Of a stretch of DNA of 64,000 nt, positions 33,681 through 42,910 are shown one piece after another; the first letter of the stretch is position 1, and each line of letters begins with the position of its first letter. Where the stretch lies: assembly GCF_014640635.1 (NCBI RefSeq), contig NZ_BMHI01000001.1, forward strand, positions 1,029,872 through 1,093,871, read 5' to 3'. This stretch comes from Flexivirga endophytica. Lineage in GTDB: Bacteria > Actinomycetota > Actinomycetes > Actinomycetales > Dermatophilaceae. Under the pieces are notes generated by a model. It saw only the letters and a list, made by a program, of their open reading frames with translations, searched no databases and was not told the DNA's origin. The position numbers and the translations under genes are program-made.

Positions 33681-35332
33681 TGCTGCACACGGGCATCGCC
33701 ATCCAGACCGACGCCTGGGGCTGGGTCTCCAAACTGAACCCCTTCAGCTACTTGGCCGGCGAGGCCGGAAAGGTAGTCGCCGGCGGCTGGACCGCAGCCA
33801 TGCTCGGCCTGTGGAACGCCGGGTTGTGGCTGCTGCAGCTCGTGCTGAACTTCATGGACGCGTTCCTGGTGCCGGATCTAAGCGAAAACGGCCCCGGCTC
33901 GCAGGTGTACCAAACCACCTTCTGGATCGCCGGTGCCCTGGTGGGCCTCATGACATTGGTCCAGCTCGGCACCGCCGCGATCCGCCGCGACGGCCGCAGT
34001 CTGGCGACTGTCGCTATCGGTACCGCCCAGTTCGTCGGTGTTTGGGGCGCCGGGATCACCTACGGCGTCGCCGTCGTCGCAGCATGCGGCGGTCTCACCC
34101 GGGCCCTGATGAGCGGCCTGCTGCACGTCAACTCCTGGTCGCTGTGGCACCCCTGGAAGGAGATCTCCACTAAGAACATCACCGACGGCACTGTCGCCAC
34201 CGTGCTCGGGGTGATGGGCTTGTTCGTGATCCTCGCGGCTTTCGGGCACTTCATGGTCATGCTGGCCCGTGCGGGCGCGCTCATTGTGCTCGCCGCGACC
34301 ACGCCGATCTCCGCTGCGGGCCTGGTAGCAGACGCTGGCAAGGCCTGGTTCTGGAAATCGCTGCGCTGGTTCCACGCCGCCGCACTCAGCCCCGTGCTGA
34401 TGATCCTGGTGCTCGGTATCGGCGTGAAGATGGCCGGCGGGGTCGCCACTGGGCTGACCGACTCGACGCAGAAGTCGATCGGCACGGCCCTGCCGAGCGT
34501 GGTGCTGATCTGCATCGGGGTGTTCAGCCCGCTGGCGTTGTTCAAATTGCTGGCGTTCGTGGACCCGGGCACGTCTTCCGGCGCCGGAATGCGAGCCGGC
34601 CTCGGCGCGATGGGCGGGGTCTCTGGCCTTCTCGGCGGAAAAGCAAGTGGCTCCAGCAACGGCGGGGCAAACGCCGGATCCGCGGCATCGACCAGCGACG
34701 AGGACGGCAAATCTCAAGGCGAGAGTTCGAGCGAGGAACAAGCGTCAGGCCGATTCCAGAAGATGCTCAGCGGGCTCGGACCCGGACTTGGCCAGGCTGC
34801 CTCGAAAACACTGGGCGGGATGCAGAACCTGGGGACCAAGGGCGCGTCCATCGGCACCGACCTGACCAACCAGATGGGTGTCGGGCACAACACCTACCAG
34901 CCTGACTTTTCCACCGCGAAGAAGAACAAGGGCGGCGACGGAAAGTCGAACAACGGCTCAGACTCATCCAAGACCTCGTCCAAGACCGGACCCGGCAATG
35001 ACGGCGGACAGGACGACAACACCCAGCCACCGACCGGGCCGACGCCGCCACCCAGCACCGGCTCGCAAGGCAACGGCGGCGATGACAGCACGCCGCAGCC
35101 CCCGACCGGAACCAACGACCAGGGCAACGACCAGGGCAGCCGCGACCCGATCAGCGAAGGGATCAGCGGACAGAACACCCTTCCGCCCACCGGCAACACG
35201 CCGATCACCAAGGACGGCGCCCCCGCGGATGGCTCATCCGGCGGCAACAGCCCCGGCGGTGGTGCCGGTGCGGGCGAGGGTGGAGCGGCCGCCGGCGGCA
35301 GCGGTGGTGCCGCCGCGGTCCCGGTGGCCTGA
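33680..35332 (+). CDS. VirB6/TrbL-like polytopic membrane protein with a long disordered tail
   Basis: The 550-residue protein has about 6 to 7 membrane helices in its first 310 residues (for example FWIAGALVGLMTLVQLGTAAI, VATVLGVMGLFVILAAFGHFMVMLARAGALIVLAATTPISAA, VLMILVLGIGVKM, VVLICIGVFSPLALFKLLAFV), like VirB6/TrbL channel components. The remaining 240 residues are low-complexity Ser/Gly/Pro/Gln/Asn and end in an alanine/glycine run. It lies between the VirB8-like gene and SCO6880. Confidence 0.75.
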   Translation: MLHTGIAIQTDAWGWVSKLNPFSYLAGEAGKVVAGGWTAAMLGLWNAGLWLLQLVLNFMDAFLVPDLSENGPGSQVYQTTFWIAGALVGLMTLVQLGTAAIRRDGRSLATVAIGTAQFVGVWGAGITYGVAVVAACGGLTRALMSGLLHVNSWSLWHPWKEISTKNITDGTVATVLGVMGLFVILAAFGHFMVMLARAGALIVLAATTPISAAGLVADAGKAWFWKSLRWFHAAALSPVLMILVLGIGVKMAGGVATGLTDSTQKSIGTALPSVVLICIGVFSPLALFKLLAFVDPGTSSGAGMRAGLGAMGGVSGLLGGKASGSSNGGANAGSAASTSDEDGKSQGESSSEEQASGRFQKMLSGLGPGLGQAASKTLGGMQNLGTKGASIGTDLTNQMGVGHNTYQPDFSTAKKNKGGDGKSNNGSDSSKTSSKTGPGNDGGQDDNTQPPTGPTPPPSTGSQGNGGDDSTPQPPTGTNDQGNDQGSRDPISEGISGQNTLPPTGNTPITKDGAPADGSSGGNSPGGGAGAGEGGAAAGGSGGAAAVPVA

Positions 35333-35364
35333 CACACAACCACGGCAACTGAAAGGAGACGCCG

Positions 35365-36876
35365 ATGACGTCGCAGATCTACAACGACTACACCAGAGCG
35401 AAGATCGGCTGGTTCTTCGGCCTGCACGGCTGGCAGGTGACGGTGCTGGCCGTCGGGATACTCCCGTTCTTCTGGTCCCTCGGGAACGCTGCGTGGTTGG
35501 CGGCGGCGCTCTTCGTGGTCATCTGGGCGGTGTTGGCGGTCATTACCGTCACACCGGTCCTTGGCCGCTCCGCGACCGGGTGGGCGTTGCGGGTCACCGG
35601 GTTCTCGCTCGGCGCCGTGCTCAAGTTCAGCCTCTTCACGAGCAAGGGCGCTGAAGGCAAGATTGAGGACCTTGCCGAGCCGGATCTGCCGGGGGTGCTG
35701 CAACCGGCCCAGATCCACGACGGCCCGCCGCACGGCGCCGCAATGGCACGCGTCGCCGTGATCCAGAATCACGCCACACGCACTTGGGCCGTCACCGCTA
35801 CCGTCGTCCACCCCGGCATCGGGATGATGGAGGCGCTGGCACGCAACCAGACCGGTCGCGGCCTGAGCGAGATGCTCGAAGCGGCCGAACGCACCGAGCT
35901 CGTCGACGAGGTCATATTCATGGTCCGGTCGGTGCCCGAGGACGGCGCCGAGCGCGACCAATGGGTCGAACGGCACCGGAACCTGGACGGGCCGCAGCTG
36001 GCGCGGACTGTCAACGACGGTTTGAAGCAAGGGCTGGGTATGGCGTCGGTGCGCACCGAGGCGTACTGCACGCTCGTGGTACCAGAGTCTCGGATCGCCA
36101 AGGTTGCCAAGGAATCCGGTGGCGGGGTCGAAGGGCGCGCCCGAGCGCTCTACGGGCTGATGGGCGAGATGGAGGCGCAGCTGCGCGGTGCGATGGGTAT
36201 GACGACGGTCAACTGGCTCACCTCACCCGAGCTCGCTTTGGCCTGTCGCACCGGCTTCGCGCCCGGGGACCGTGCCGCCATCATCGACGCGTTGGGCGAA
36301 CGGGAACGAGACCCGAAGGTGAACGCCGATATCCCGTGGGCGATGGCCGGCCCGTCCGGTGCAGATCCCGCGTTCCGCCACTACTCGCACGACGCCTGGA
36401 ACTCGATCAGTTCGACGATCAAGTTGCCGGCGAAAGGCGCGGTCATGGGCGCCCTCGCGCCGGTGCTCACCCCGGGCGAACCGGGGGAGCGGCGCTCCTT
36501 TGTGGTGGTGTACCCGATCGCCAAGCAGGGCAAGGCTGAACGGCAAAGCAACAACGCCGAGTGGGCCGCGGACGTCGGCGGATCCTTGAAGCAGAAGCTG
36601 GGCGTGAAGGTGCGGGCCAAGCAGCAGGCGGAGACCGGGAAGGTGCGCGGTCTCGACGGCAAGCTGGCGCAGGGCAACGCGCTCATCCACCCCTACGCGA
36701 TCGCCACGGTCACCGTGGCGAAGACCCAACGGGTGGCGGAGTACGGCCGCAGGTTGGACGCCTCGATCCGGCGCGCCGGGTTCGCCCCGCTGCGACTGGA
36801 CCTGGCGCAGGACACAGCGTTCATCGCGGCCACTGTGCCGATGGGTATCAGCCTCACCCGCCGCGGCGGCGGGTGA
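35365..36876 (+). CDS. SCO6880-type protein, likely the N-terminal half of a split VirB4
   Basis: The 503-residue protein starts after a strong GAAAGGAG site. It has two membrane helices (about 20-60: GWQVTVLAVGILPFFWSL, LAAALFVVIWAVLAVIT), then a soluble part whose end (about 440-503, with RLDLAQDTAFIAATVPMGISLTRR) resembles the end of the VirB4 N-terminal domain. There is no Walker A. The next gene carries the VirB4 ATPase core, so I infer that VirB4 is split into two polypeptides here. SCO6880 is the usual name for this family in actinobacteria. Confidence 0.82.
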   Translation: MTSQIYNDYTRAKIGWFFGLHGWQVTVLAVGILPFFWSLGNAAWLAAALFVVIWAVLAVITVTPVLGRSATGWALRVTGFSLGAVLKFSLFTSKGAEGKIEDLAEPDLPGVLQPAQIHDGPPHGAAMARVAVIQNHATRTWAVTATVVHPGIGMMEALARNQTGRGLSEMLEAAERTELVDEVIFMVRSVPEDGAERDQWVERHRNLDGPQLARTVNDGLKQGLGMASVRTEAYCTLVVPESRIAKVAKESGGGVEGRARALYGLMGEMEAQLRGAMGMTTVNWLTSPELALACRTGFAPGDRAAIIDALGERERDPKVNADIPWAMAGPSGADPAFRHYSHDAWNSISSTIKLPAKGAVMGALAPVLTPGEPGERRSFVVVYPIAKQGKAERQSNNAEWAADVGGSLKQKLGVKVRAKQQAETGKVRGLDGKLAQGNALIHPYAIATVTVAKTQRVAEYGRRLDASIRRAGFAPLRLDLAQDTAFIAATVPMGISLTRRGGG

Positions 36877-36879
36877 GGC
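36851..36879 (+). terminator. Perfect 13-bp hairpin across the SCO6880 stop codon
   Basis: GCCTCACCCGCCG (36851-36863), a 3-nt loop CGG and CGGCGGGTGAGGC (36867-36879) form a perfect, very GC-rich stem that includes the TGA at 36874-36876. A second 8-bp stem (GCGGCTCC / GGAGCCGC, 36901-36932) follows and ends in TTT. They may terminate or attenuate transcription, or stabilise the upstream mRNA, between SCO6880 and the VirB4-type ATPase. Confidence 0.65.
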
Positions 36880-36986
36880 CCCGCCCGTGAGCGTGAAGCG
36901 GCGGCTCCTGCCCTCTGTGGGGTGGGAGCCGCTTTCGCGGCAGCTCCCTGGGCAGCGATCACGACCACAGACCAGGAGACCCGCGG

Positions 36987-38504
36987 ATGCGACGACGAGT
37001 GAAGGCCGGCGCCGGCCGTGACGTGGCGACTTTGCTGTCTGACTTCGGGCACGAGGTCCCCCGGCTGCCGCAGGAGGCTCCCGCCCCCAAGGAGCCGCGA
37101 CTGTTCCGGCACACGCCTCGAGGCGGTGCACTGCGCGCCGGCCGCGGCCACGGTCCGGTCACTGCTCCGGTGGCCTCTTGGCGGATGACCAGCGAGCAGG
37201 CGCCGGTCTTCTGGCCGTTCATCGCCGCCCCCGGCCTTCCCCCGACCGGTGCCCAGATGGGCATCGACGAACTGTCCGGCGGCAGCTTCTTCGCCGACCC
37301 CCTGGGCTGGACCCTCGACGACAGCGTCCCGGTCACCAACGGCAACATCTTCTCCTTCGGCAAACCCGGCCGCGGCAAGAGCGGCACCACCAAGGCGTTC
37401 TGCCTGAGAATGATGGACTTCAACTACCGAACACTGGTGTGCGGTGACCCGAAGGACGAGTACGAGCCGCTGTGCCGTGCCCTGAACGTCGAACCGTTCG
37501 CCGTCGGTCACGGTATGCCGACCCGGATCAACCCGATCTCATTCGGTCCGTTGGGCGAGGGATGGGCCGACCTCACACCGCAGGAGGCACAGCGACGCGC
37601 CTCGATCGTGTTCGGCCGGTGGCTGACACTGGTCCGTGGGCTGGTCGGCTCGCAGAAGATCGGTGACAAGCACGTGCCGTTCGGGCCCACCGACGAGACC
37701 GTCGTGAAGGCGGCACTGCAGATCCTCACCGGGTACAGCTCGGGACAGAGCCAGCTCGTCGAGGTCACCATCCCCGAGTTGTGGGAGCTGCTCAACAACC
37801 CCACGGCCCAACTGATCGAGGACTGCCGGTACTCCTCTGAACGACACTTCTGGGACGAAACCCGTTTGCTGCGTGACGCATTGGGTCAGTTGGTGTCCGG
37901 CGCCCTCGCAGGCCTCTTCGACGACCACACCACCATCCAGGTCGACTGGAAGGCGCCGATCCAGTCATTGAGCCTGTCCCGGCTGGAGCCCCTCGGAGAC
38001 GAAGCGGTCGGGATCGCACTCACCTGCGTGAACAGCTGGGCACGTGGCATGCGCGAAATGTCCAGTCCCGGCGACCTGCGGATCGTGGTCCGCGACGAGT
38101 CGTGGAAGCAGCTGCGCCTGGGAACCGAAGCCGTGAAGTCGTTCGACGCGGACCTGCGGCTGAGTCGCACCCATGGGGACATCCAGTTCGCGGTCGGGCA
38201 CAAGCCGTCCGACCTGCTGTCTGCCGGTGACGCCGGCTCGCAGGCGGTGGCGATCGCCAAGGACCTGCTGCACCTGGCCGACATCAAGATCCTGCTCGGC
38301 CAGGACGCCGGCGTCGCAGACGAACTGGAACGCCTCCTTGAGCTCGGACCGATCGCACGCAGGCTGGTCACCGGCTGGGGCATGCAGGGGAAAGGCCGCG
38401 CGGTGTGGTGCGTCGGCGAGCAGATGTACAAGGTGCAAACCGTCTTGCACCCGATCGAAAAGGACCTCACCTACACCAACGACGCGATCGCCGCGGCGGC
38501 GTGA
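36987..38504 (+). CDS. VirB4-type conjugation ATPase
   Basis: The 505-residue protein has Walker A GKPGRGKSG at about 125 and Walker B at about 369 (LRIVVRDES). Around them are elements like VCGDPKDEYEPLC, and a C-terminal region GWGMQGKGRAVWCVGEQ. This is the AAA+ core of VirB4/TrbE ATPases without the N-terminal membrane-associated domain, which SCO6880 supplies. It energises assembly of the type IV secretion channel. The N-terminal 40 residues are basic and unlike the core. Confidence 0.88.
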   Translation: MRRRVKAGAGRDVATLLSDFGHEVPRLPQEAPAPKEPRLFRHTPRGGALRAGRGHGPVTAPVASWRMTSEQAPVFWPFIAAPGLPPTGAQMGIDELSGGSFFADPLGWTLDDSVPVTNGNIFSFGKPGRGKSGTTKAFCLRMMDFNYRTLVCGDPKDEYEPLCRALNVEPFAVGHGMPTRINPISFGPLGEGWADLTPQEAQRRASIVFGRWLTLVRGLVGSQKIGDKHVPFGPTDETVVKAALQILTGYSSGQSQLVEVTIPELWELLNNPTAQLIEDCRYSSERHFWDETRLLRDALGQLVSGALAGLFDDHTTIQVDWKAPIQSLSLSRLEPLGDEAVGIALTCVNSWARGMREMSSPGDLRIVVRDESWKQLRLGTEAVKSFDADLRLSRTHGDIQFAVGHKPSDLLSAGDAGSQAVAIAKDLLHLADIKILLGQDAGVADELERLLELGPIARRLVTGWGMQGKGRAVWCVGEQMYKVQTVLHPIEKDLTYTNDAIAAAA

Positions 38505-38507
38505 CCG

Positions 38508-40091
38508 ATGAACAAATACCTGACGGGTGCCATACCGGTCGCGTTCATCGCGGCCGTCCCGCTGGTGGCGGCACTTATTGTGGCTCCCGTCACTTCACCG
38601 GCGGCCGGTGAAGAGCTGGCGATCACCCAATGCGACCAGGGAGGCGCACAGGTTCAGCCCACCGGCGCCTGGCGCGTCCCGACGTCGCAACGGTATGTGA
38701 TCACCTCCGGCTTCGGCCCGCGGCCCTCACCCGGCGGCATCGGATCCACCTACCACGAAGGCGTCGACATCGCGATGCTGCCCGCCCCCGGGTCGGTACT
38801 GGCCGCGGCCGCCGGAAAGGTCAAGGTCGCCGGGCCGTATGGCGGCCTGGGGAACGCGGTGGTGCTCGACAACGGAGGCGGCATCAGCACCACCTACGGG
38901 CACATGGCCAAGCTCGACCCGGCGATGCACGTCGGTGCCACGGTGACGATCGGCCAACGCCTGGGCCTGGAAGGTTCGACCGGGAACAGCACCGGCAATC
39001 ATCTGCACTTCGGGGTTGCGGTCAACAACAAGTACATCAACCCGATCCCCTTCATGCAGCAACACAAGGCACCGCTCAACGGGCAGGCGGTCGCGCCCAG
39101 CCCACCCCGTCACACCGGGCCGCCAGCGCCGCCGACGCCTCCTGGCGGCGAAGGTGGCATCGGGTTCCCGCTACCGCTGCCGGGCAAGGACCGGCGGCAG
39201 TCCCTTACCAACCCGCCGATCGTCATACCCAGCGCCATCAAGGGTTTCTACGTCAAAGCGGCGAACCGCTACCGACTGCCCTGGACCCTGCTGGCCGGCG
39301 TCGGCATGGAGGAGACAGCCCACGGGATGGATCTCGGTGTCAGCAGCGCAGGCGCCCGGGGGTTGATGCAGTTCATGCCGGCGACATGGTCGGTATACGG
39401 AGTCGATGGCGACGGCGATGGTATCGCCGACATCAACGACAACGCCGACAGCATCATGACGGCCGCGAAGTACCTGACCAAGCTTGGCGTCACCAGCGGC
39501 CCGGCGGGCGTCAAGAAGGCGATCTTCGGATACAACCACGCGGACTGGTATGTCAACGACGTCCTGTACTACGCCCATGCGTACGGCGGCGGCACGGTGC
39601 TGGGCGACCCCACCGATTGCGGAAGCGGCGGCGACGGCAACCCCGACCTTCCTCCGATCAGCGACAAGCGGATCAAGAAGGTCCTCGGCTGGGCCAAGGA
39701 CCACCTCGGCGACGGCTACGTCATGGGAGCCAACGGCCCGAACACGTGGGATTGCTCCTCGTTCGCGATGGCGGCATACGCACAGGTCGATATCACCATG
39801 CCACGGACAGCCGGTGCGCAACGCGACTGGCTCGCCGCCGGCAACGGGTTCAAAGTGCCGGCAGACAAGGCCAAGCCCGGCGATCTCATCTTCTTCGACA
39901 GCTACCTCGGCCCGAACAAGATCGGCCACGTCGAGATGGTCTTCAACCCGGCCGACCACCAGGCCATCGGCGCGCAGAACCCGAAAGACGGGGTCACCGT
40001 GAGCGACTACGGATACGACATCACTCATAAGCACATCTTCGAAATTTGGCGCGTAGGACAGGTGTCGGATCACCCCAGCAAGACCAGCTGA
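38508..40091 (+). CDS. Three-domain peptidoglycan hydrolase: M23 peptidase, lytic transglycosylase and NlpC/P60
   Basis: The 527-residue protein starts with an N-terminal membrane helix (about 8-30). Next is an M23 domain with HEGVD at about 84-88 and HLHFGV at 165-170 (zinc ligands). A Pro-rich linker leads to an SLT-type transglycosylase (about 250-370) with catalytic glutamate at about 266 in GMEETAHG and the RGLMQFMPATW motif. Last is an NlpC/P60 domain with WDCSSF cysteine at about 415 and histidine at about 473. It is expected to cut the wall locally for the transfer channel or pilus. It begins 3 bp after the VirB4 gene stop. Confidence 0.93.
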   Translation: MNKYLTGAIPVAFIAAVPLVAALIVAPVTSPAAGEELAITQCDQGGAQVQPTGAWRVPTSQRYVITSGFGPRPSPGGIGSTYHEGVDIAMLPAPGSVLAAAAGKVKVAGPYGGLGNAVVLDNGGGISTTYGHMAKLDPAMHVGATVTIGQRLGLEGSTGNSTGNHLHFGVAVNNKYINPIPFMQQHKAPLNGQAVAPSPPRHTGPPAPPTPPGGEGGIGFPLPLPGKDRRQSLTNPPIVIPSAIKGFYVKAANRYRLPWTLLAGVGMEETAHGMDLGVSSAGARGLMQFMPATWSVYGVDGDGDGIADINDNADSIMTAAKYLTKLGVTSGPAGVKKAIFGYNHADWYVNDVLYYAHAYGGGTVLGDPTDCGSGGDGNPDLPPISDKRIKKVLGWAKDHLGDGYVMGANGPNTWDCSSFAMAAYAQVDITMPRTAGAQRDWLAAGNGFKVPADKAKPGDLIFFDSYLGPNKIGHVEMVFNPADHQAIGAQNPKDGVTVSDYGYDITHKHIFEIWRVGQVSDHPSKTS

Positions 40092-40243
40092 CCACTACCA
40101 CCCCCGACTGAGGCCGGCCGACCGATGCGACGACGACGACGGCGGTGCCGGTGGCGCCATCGCGGACCGATCCGCAGATCGGCCAGTGAGCGCCAGCCCG
40201 GCCCTTCGAACCTTCGGGGGAGTAGGAGCAAAGGAGAGGCGGA

Positions 40244-40702
40244 ATGCAGCGAAGCAGACGGACGGACCCCTATCCATGGACCTGGGAGCGGCCGGTCGGG
40301 GTGATGGTGGCCTACTTCCTGGGGATCTTGTATGGGTTCCACACGGGCCGGGCACTGGCGAACTGTGTCGCCGGCGCGGGATGGTCCTTCACCCCCGACG
40401 CGAACCTGTTCACCGCCATCCCCGGCGTGGTGCATGGCAACGCCGCGGCCGGCATCAGCGGCCTGCATCACCCCGCCAGCTCTCTGCTGCTGTGGTCATG
40501 CATCGTGCTGGTCGAACTGCTGGTTGTGGTGGCCTTGTCGGTCGCGCTCAAGATGGCGTTCGACCGCTGGGGACCGAACCGCGTGCAAGGTATGGCGAGC
40601 CGGGATGAGGCCGAAGACCTCCTCGGCCGCACCCGGCTGCGGAAAGTGTCCGGCGTCGTACGACCTGACTTGTACGGCAAGAAGGGAAGGGTACGCGGAT
40701 GA
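40244..40702 (+). CDS. Membrane half of the coupling protein (TraG-type N-terminus)
   Basis: The 152-residue protein has two membrane helices (about 18-36 and 84-108) separated by an exposed loop, then a soluble tail with MASRDEAEDLLGRTRLRKV. This tail recalls the linker between membrane helices and ATPase in TraG/VirD4 proteins. It ends in an ATGA overlap with the coupling ATPase. The preceding 152 bp (40092-40243) contain no gene but a strong ribosome site (AAAGGAG). I infer the coupling protein is split. Confidence 0.75.
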   Translation: MQRSRRTDPYPWTWERPVGVMVAYFLGILYGFHTGRALANCVAGAGWSFTPDANLFTAIPGVVHGNAAAGISGLHHPASSLLLWSCIVLVELLVVVALSVALKMAFDRWGPNRVQGMASRDEAEDLLGRTRLRKVSGVVRPDLYGKKGRVRG

Positions 40703-42162
40703 GGAAGCTGGTCATGGATCCGCACGACGTGGGATGGCGCCTGGGCAAGGCGGTCGAGCCAAGAGGCGGGGAGTTGTGGATCCCGTGGGACCGCACAGCC
40801 GGGGTGATCGGCCCACAGGGCAGCGGCAAGACGCTCGACCTGCTCATTCCTGCGCTGCTGGGGGCGCCCGGCGCGGCGCTGGTGACGTTGACGAAAGTCG
40901 ACGACCTGCTCCTGAGCTTCAGCGACCGCCAGGCCGGTGGCAAGCCATGCCTGGTGCTCGACCCGTTCGGGCTCGCGCCCGGCCTACCCGAGCTGGTGGT
41001 CGACATCATCGACGGATGCGTCGACCCCATGGTTGCTGAACGGCGCGCCAAAGCGTTCACCGCCGGGTCGGTGAAGGGGTCGATGACGCAGGGCCACGGC
41101 GACGACGCGGCACGGTTCTACGCCGCGGAGGCCGCGAAGGTGTTGCAGGCCTACTACCACGCGGCCGCGTTGACCGGCCGATCCCTCGAGCACGTGCTGG
41201 AATGGGTGGCGCAGCCGTTGCGGACCAACGAGCCTACCGAGATCTTGAGGGAGCATCCGCAGGCGGCCCCGTTCTGGCACGGGCTGCTGCACGGCGCCTT
41301 GCATGGCGACGATCGGACGGCCGGAAACACCATCACCACGGTGCAGCAGACGATGTCGCTGTTCTTCCAGGCGGACATCCGTCGGCGCTGCGTGCCCAGT
41401 AAGGGACGCCCAGCCACCGACATCGCGGAGGTGGTCCGGCAGGGCGGAACCATTTACCTGCTGGGTCGCGAGGACCCGTACGCGTCCGCGTCACCACTGA
41501 TGACGGCCGTAGCTGAGCACGTCCTGGACACTGCTCTCGCCGCCGCCAACCGGTCCCGGTGGGGCAGGCTGTGCCCGCCGTTCCTTGCCTGCCTGGATGA
41601 ACTGCCGTCCACAGCCCCGCTGCCGACGCTGCGGACCCGTATGGCGAACGAGCGGGCGTTGGGTATCAGCATCATCTACGCCACCCAGACGTGGCGGCAG
41701 TTGGCGGCGATCTTCGGGGAGCAGGAAGCGCGCGCCTTGCTGGGACTGACGAACAACCTCATGGTCTTCGGGGGGTCCAAGGACGCCGCATTCAACCAGG
41801 AGATCTCCGACCTGCTCGGGGTCACCCGCGTCGCCCGCACCAGCTATCAAAGCGGTCAGATGGGCGGACGCACCGTGTCCGGTGAGGACATCCCGATCCT
41901 GCGAGGCGAGGAGATCCGGCAACTGAAAGAGCGTCGGGCGCTGGTCATCGCCGAGAACGGCAAACCGATGATCGCCAAACTGCACCGGTGCATCGACGGC
42001 AAGGCCGGCGCTCAGCTGCTGGCCCGCAAGGACAAGCTGCGGCTAGTGATGGATCAGCAACGGGAGATGGTGGTGACGCCCGAGGCGCAGGCGACGCGCG
42101 CCCTGGTGGAAGCCCGTCGACGCGGGCTGACCATCGACGACGAAGACGAGCGGAGTGCGTGA
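40699..42162 (+). CDS. TraG/VirD4-like type IV coupling ATPase without membrane helices
   Basis: The 487-residue protein has Walker A GPQGSGKT at about 37-44, with ALVTLTKVDD and the Walker B zone ACLDELPS at about 299. A C-terminal TraM-recognition type domain (ERALGISIIYATQTWRQLAAIFGEQEARALLG, FNQEISDLLGV) follows. Coupling proteins bring the relaxase-DNA complex to the channel. No membrane helix is present; it is supplied by the upstream overlapping gene. It overlaps the next gene by TGATG. Confidence 0.9.
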   Translation: MRKLVMDPHDVGWRLGKAVEPRGGELWIPWDRTAGVIGPQGSGKTLDLLIPALLGAPGAALVTLTKVDDLLLSFSDRQAGGKPCLVLDPFGLAPGLPELVVDIIDGCVDPMVAERRAKAFTAGSVKGSMTQGHGDDAARFYAAEAAKVLQAYYHAAALTGRSLEHVLEWVAQPLRTNEPTEILREHPQAAPFWHGLLHGALHGDDRTAGNTITTVQQTMSLFFQADIRRRCVPSKGRPATDIAEVVRQGGTIYLLGREDPYASASPLMTAVAEHVLDTALAAANRSRWGRLCPPFLACLDELPSTAPLPTLRTRMANERALGISIIYATQTWRQLAAIFGEQEARALLGLTNNLMVFGGSKDAAFNQEISDLLGVTRVARTSYQSGQMGGRTVSGEDIPILRGEEIRQLKERRALVIAENGKPMIAKLHRCIDGKAGAQLLARKDKLRLVMDQQREMVVTPEAQATRALVEARRRGLTIDDEDERSA

Positions 42163-42818
42163 TGACCGGCACAGACGAGGCACGAAGTGAACCATTACCG
42201 ATGACACGACGGTTCCCCATGGTGGGTCCGCAGCTGCAGCTGGCATACCGGGAGCTGACGATCGCCGACAAGGGCGATGACGAACAGGTGGAGGCCCTCG
42301 GCGACATCTCGGCGCTGCCCCGACCGTGGGATCCGGCGAGCTGCATGCGCCCCGACCTACGCGAGGAGCTGTGGGTGTGGCTGGAGGAAGTCGTCGACTG
42401 GTTGAACCACGAATACATCTGGGACGAGCACGGATTCATCCCGCAGTGCTGGCCGAAGCACCCGCACCTGGTGCACGAGATCGCCGTCGTGGCCGATCAG
42501 CGGCGCCGGGCGGGCATCGCCCTTACTCCCGATGCACTGGAGGACTGGCACCGGTACTGCCTGCCAGCGTTCGTCGACCGGATGAAGATCCGGTGCAAGG
42601 ACCACTGCGGGGAGGGCCACCGGCAGTGGCCGGCCCGGGGCGCGTATACCCGCTACCTCAGCGACGCGGCCGGTGATGGGCGGCGCGTGGCATTCGCCGA
42701 GGACATCGAGCACGCGGCAACAACCGGCGCCGGCCGGCGCCGGCCTATGCCAACCATGCCGCCACCCCATCTGGCGTCGGTGAATCTCGACACCGGCGAG
42801 GTTCTCGACGACGAGTGA
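42162..42818 (+). CDS. DUF4913-type protein
   Basis: The ATG at 42162 gives 218 residues; a longer frame to the left overlaps the coupling ATPase. The core (LWVWLEEVVDWLNHEYIW, IPQCWPKHPHLVHEIAVVADQRRRAG, DALEDWHRYCLPAFVDRM, CGEGHRQWPARGAY) matches the DUF4913 family of actinobacterial elements, of unknown function. Cysteines in RCKDHCGEGH may bind zinc. It likely acts in the transfer set. Confidence 0.87.
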   Translation: MTGTDEARSEPLPMTRRFPMVGPQLQLAYRELTIADKGDDEQVEALGDISALPRPWDPASCMRPDLREELWVWLEEVVDWLNHEYIWDEHGFIPQCWPKHPHLVHEIAVVADQRRRAGIALTPDALEDWHRYCLPAFVDRMKIRCKDHCGEGHRQWPARGAYTRYLSDAAGDGRRVAFAEDIEHAATTGAGRRRPMPTMPPPHLASVNLDTGEVLDDE

Positions 42819-42910
42819 CCCGAGTCCCACGGCTCTGCGACCACCACCGGGGCGCCGGGCCGGATGTCTGTACCGGGATGGGTGTCAGGGCCGGAGGAGA
42901 TAATCCCCGT

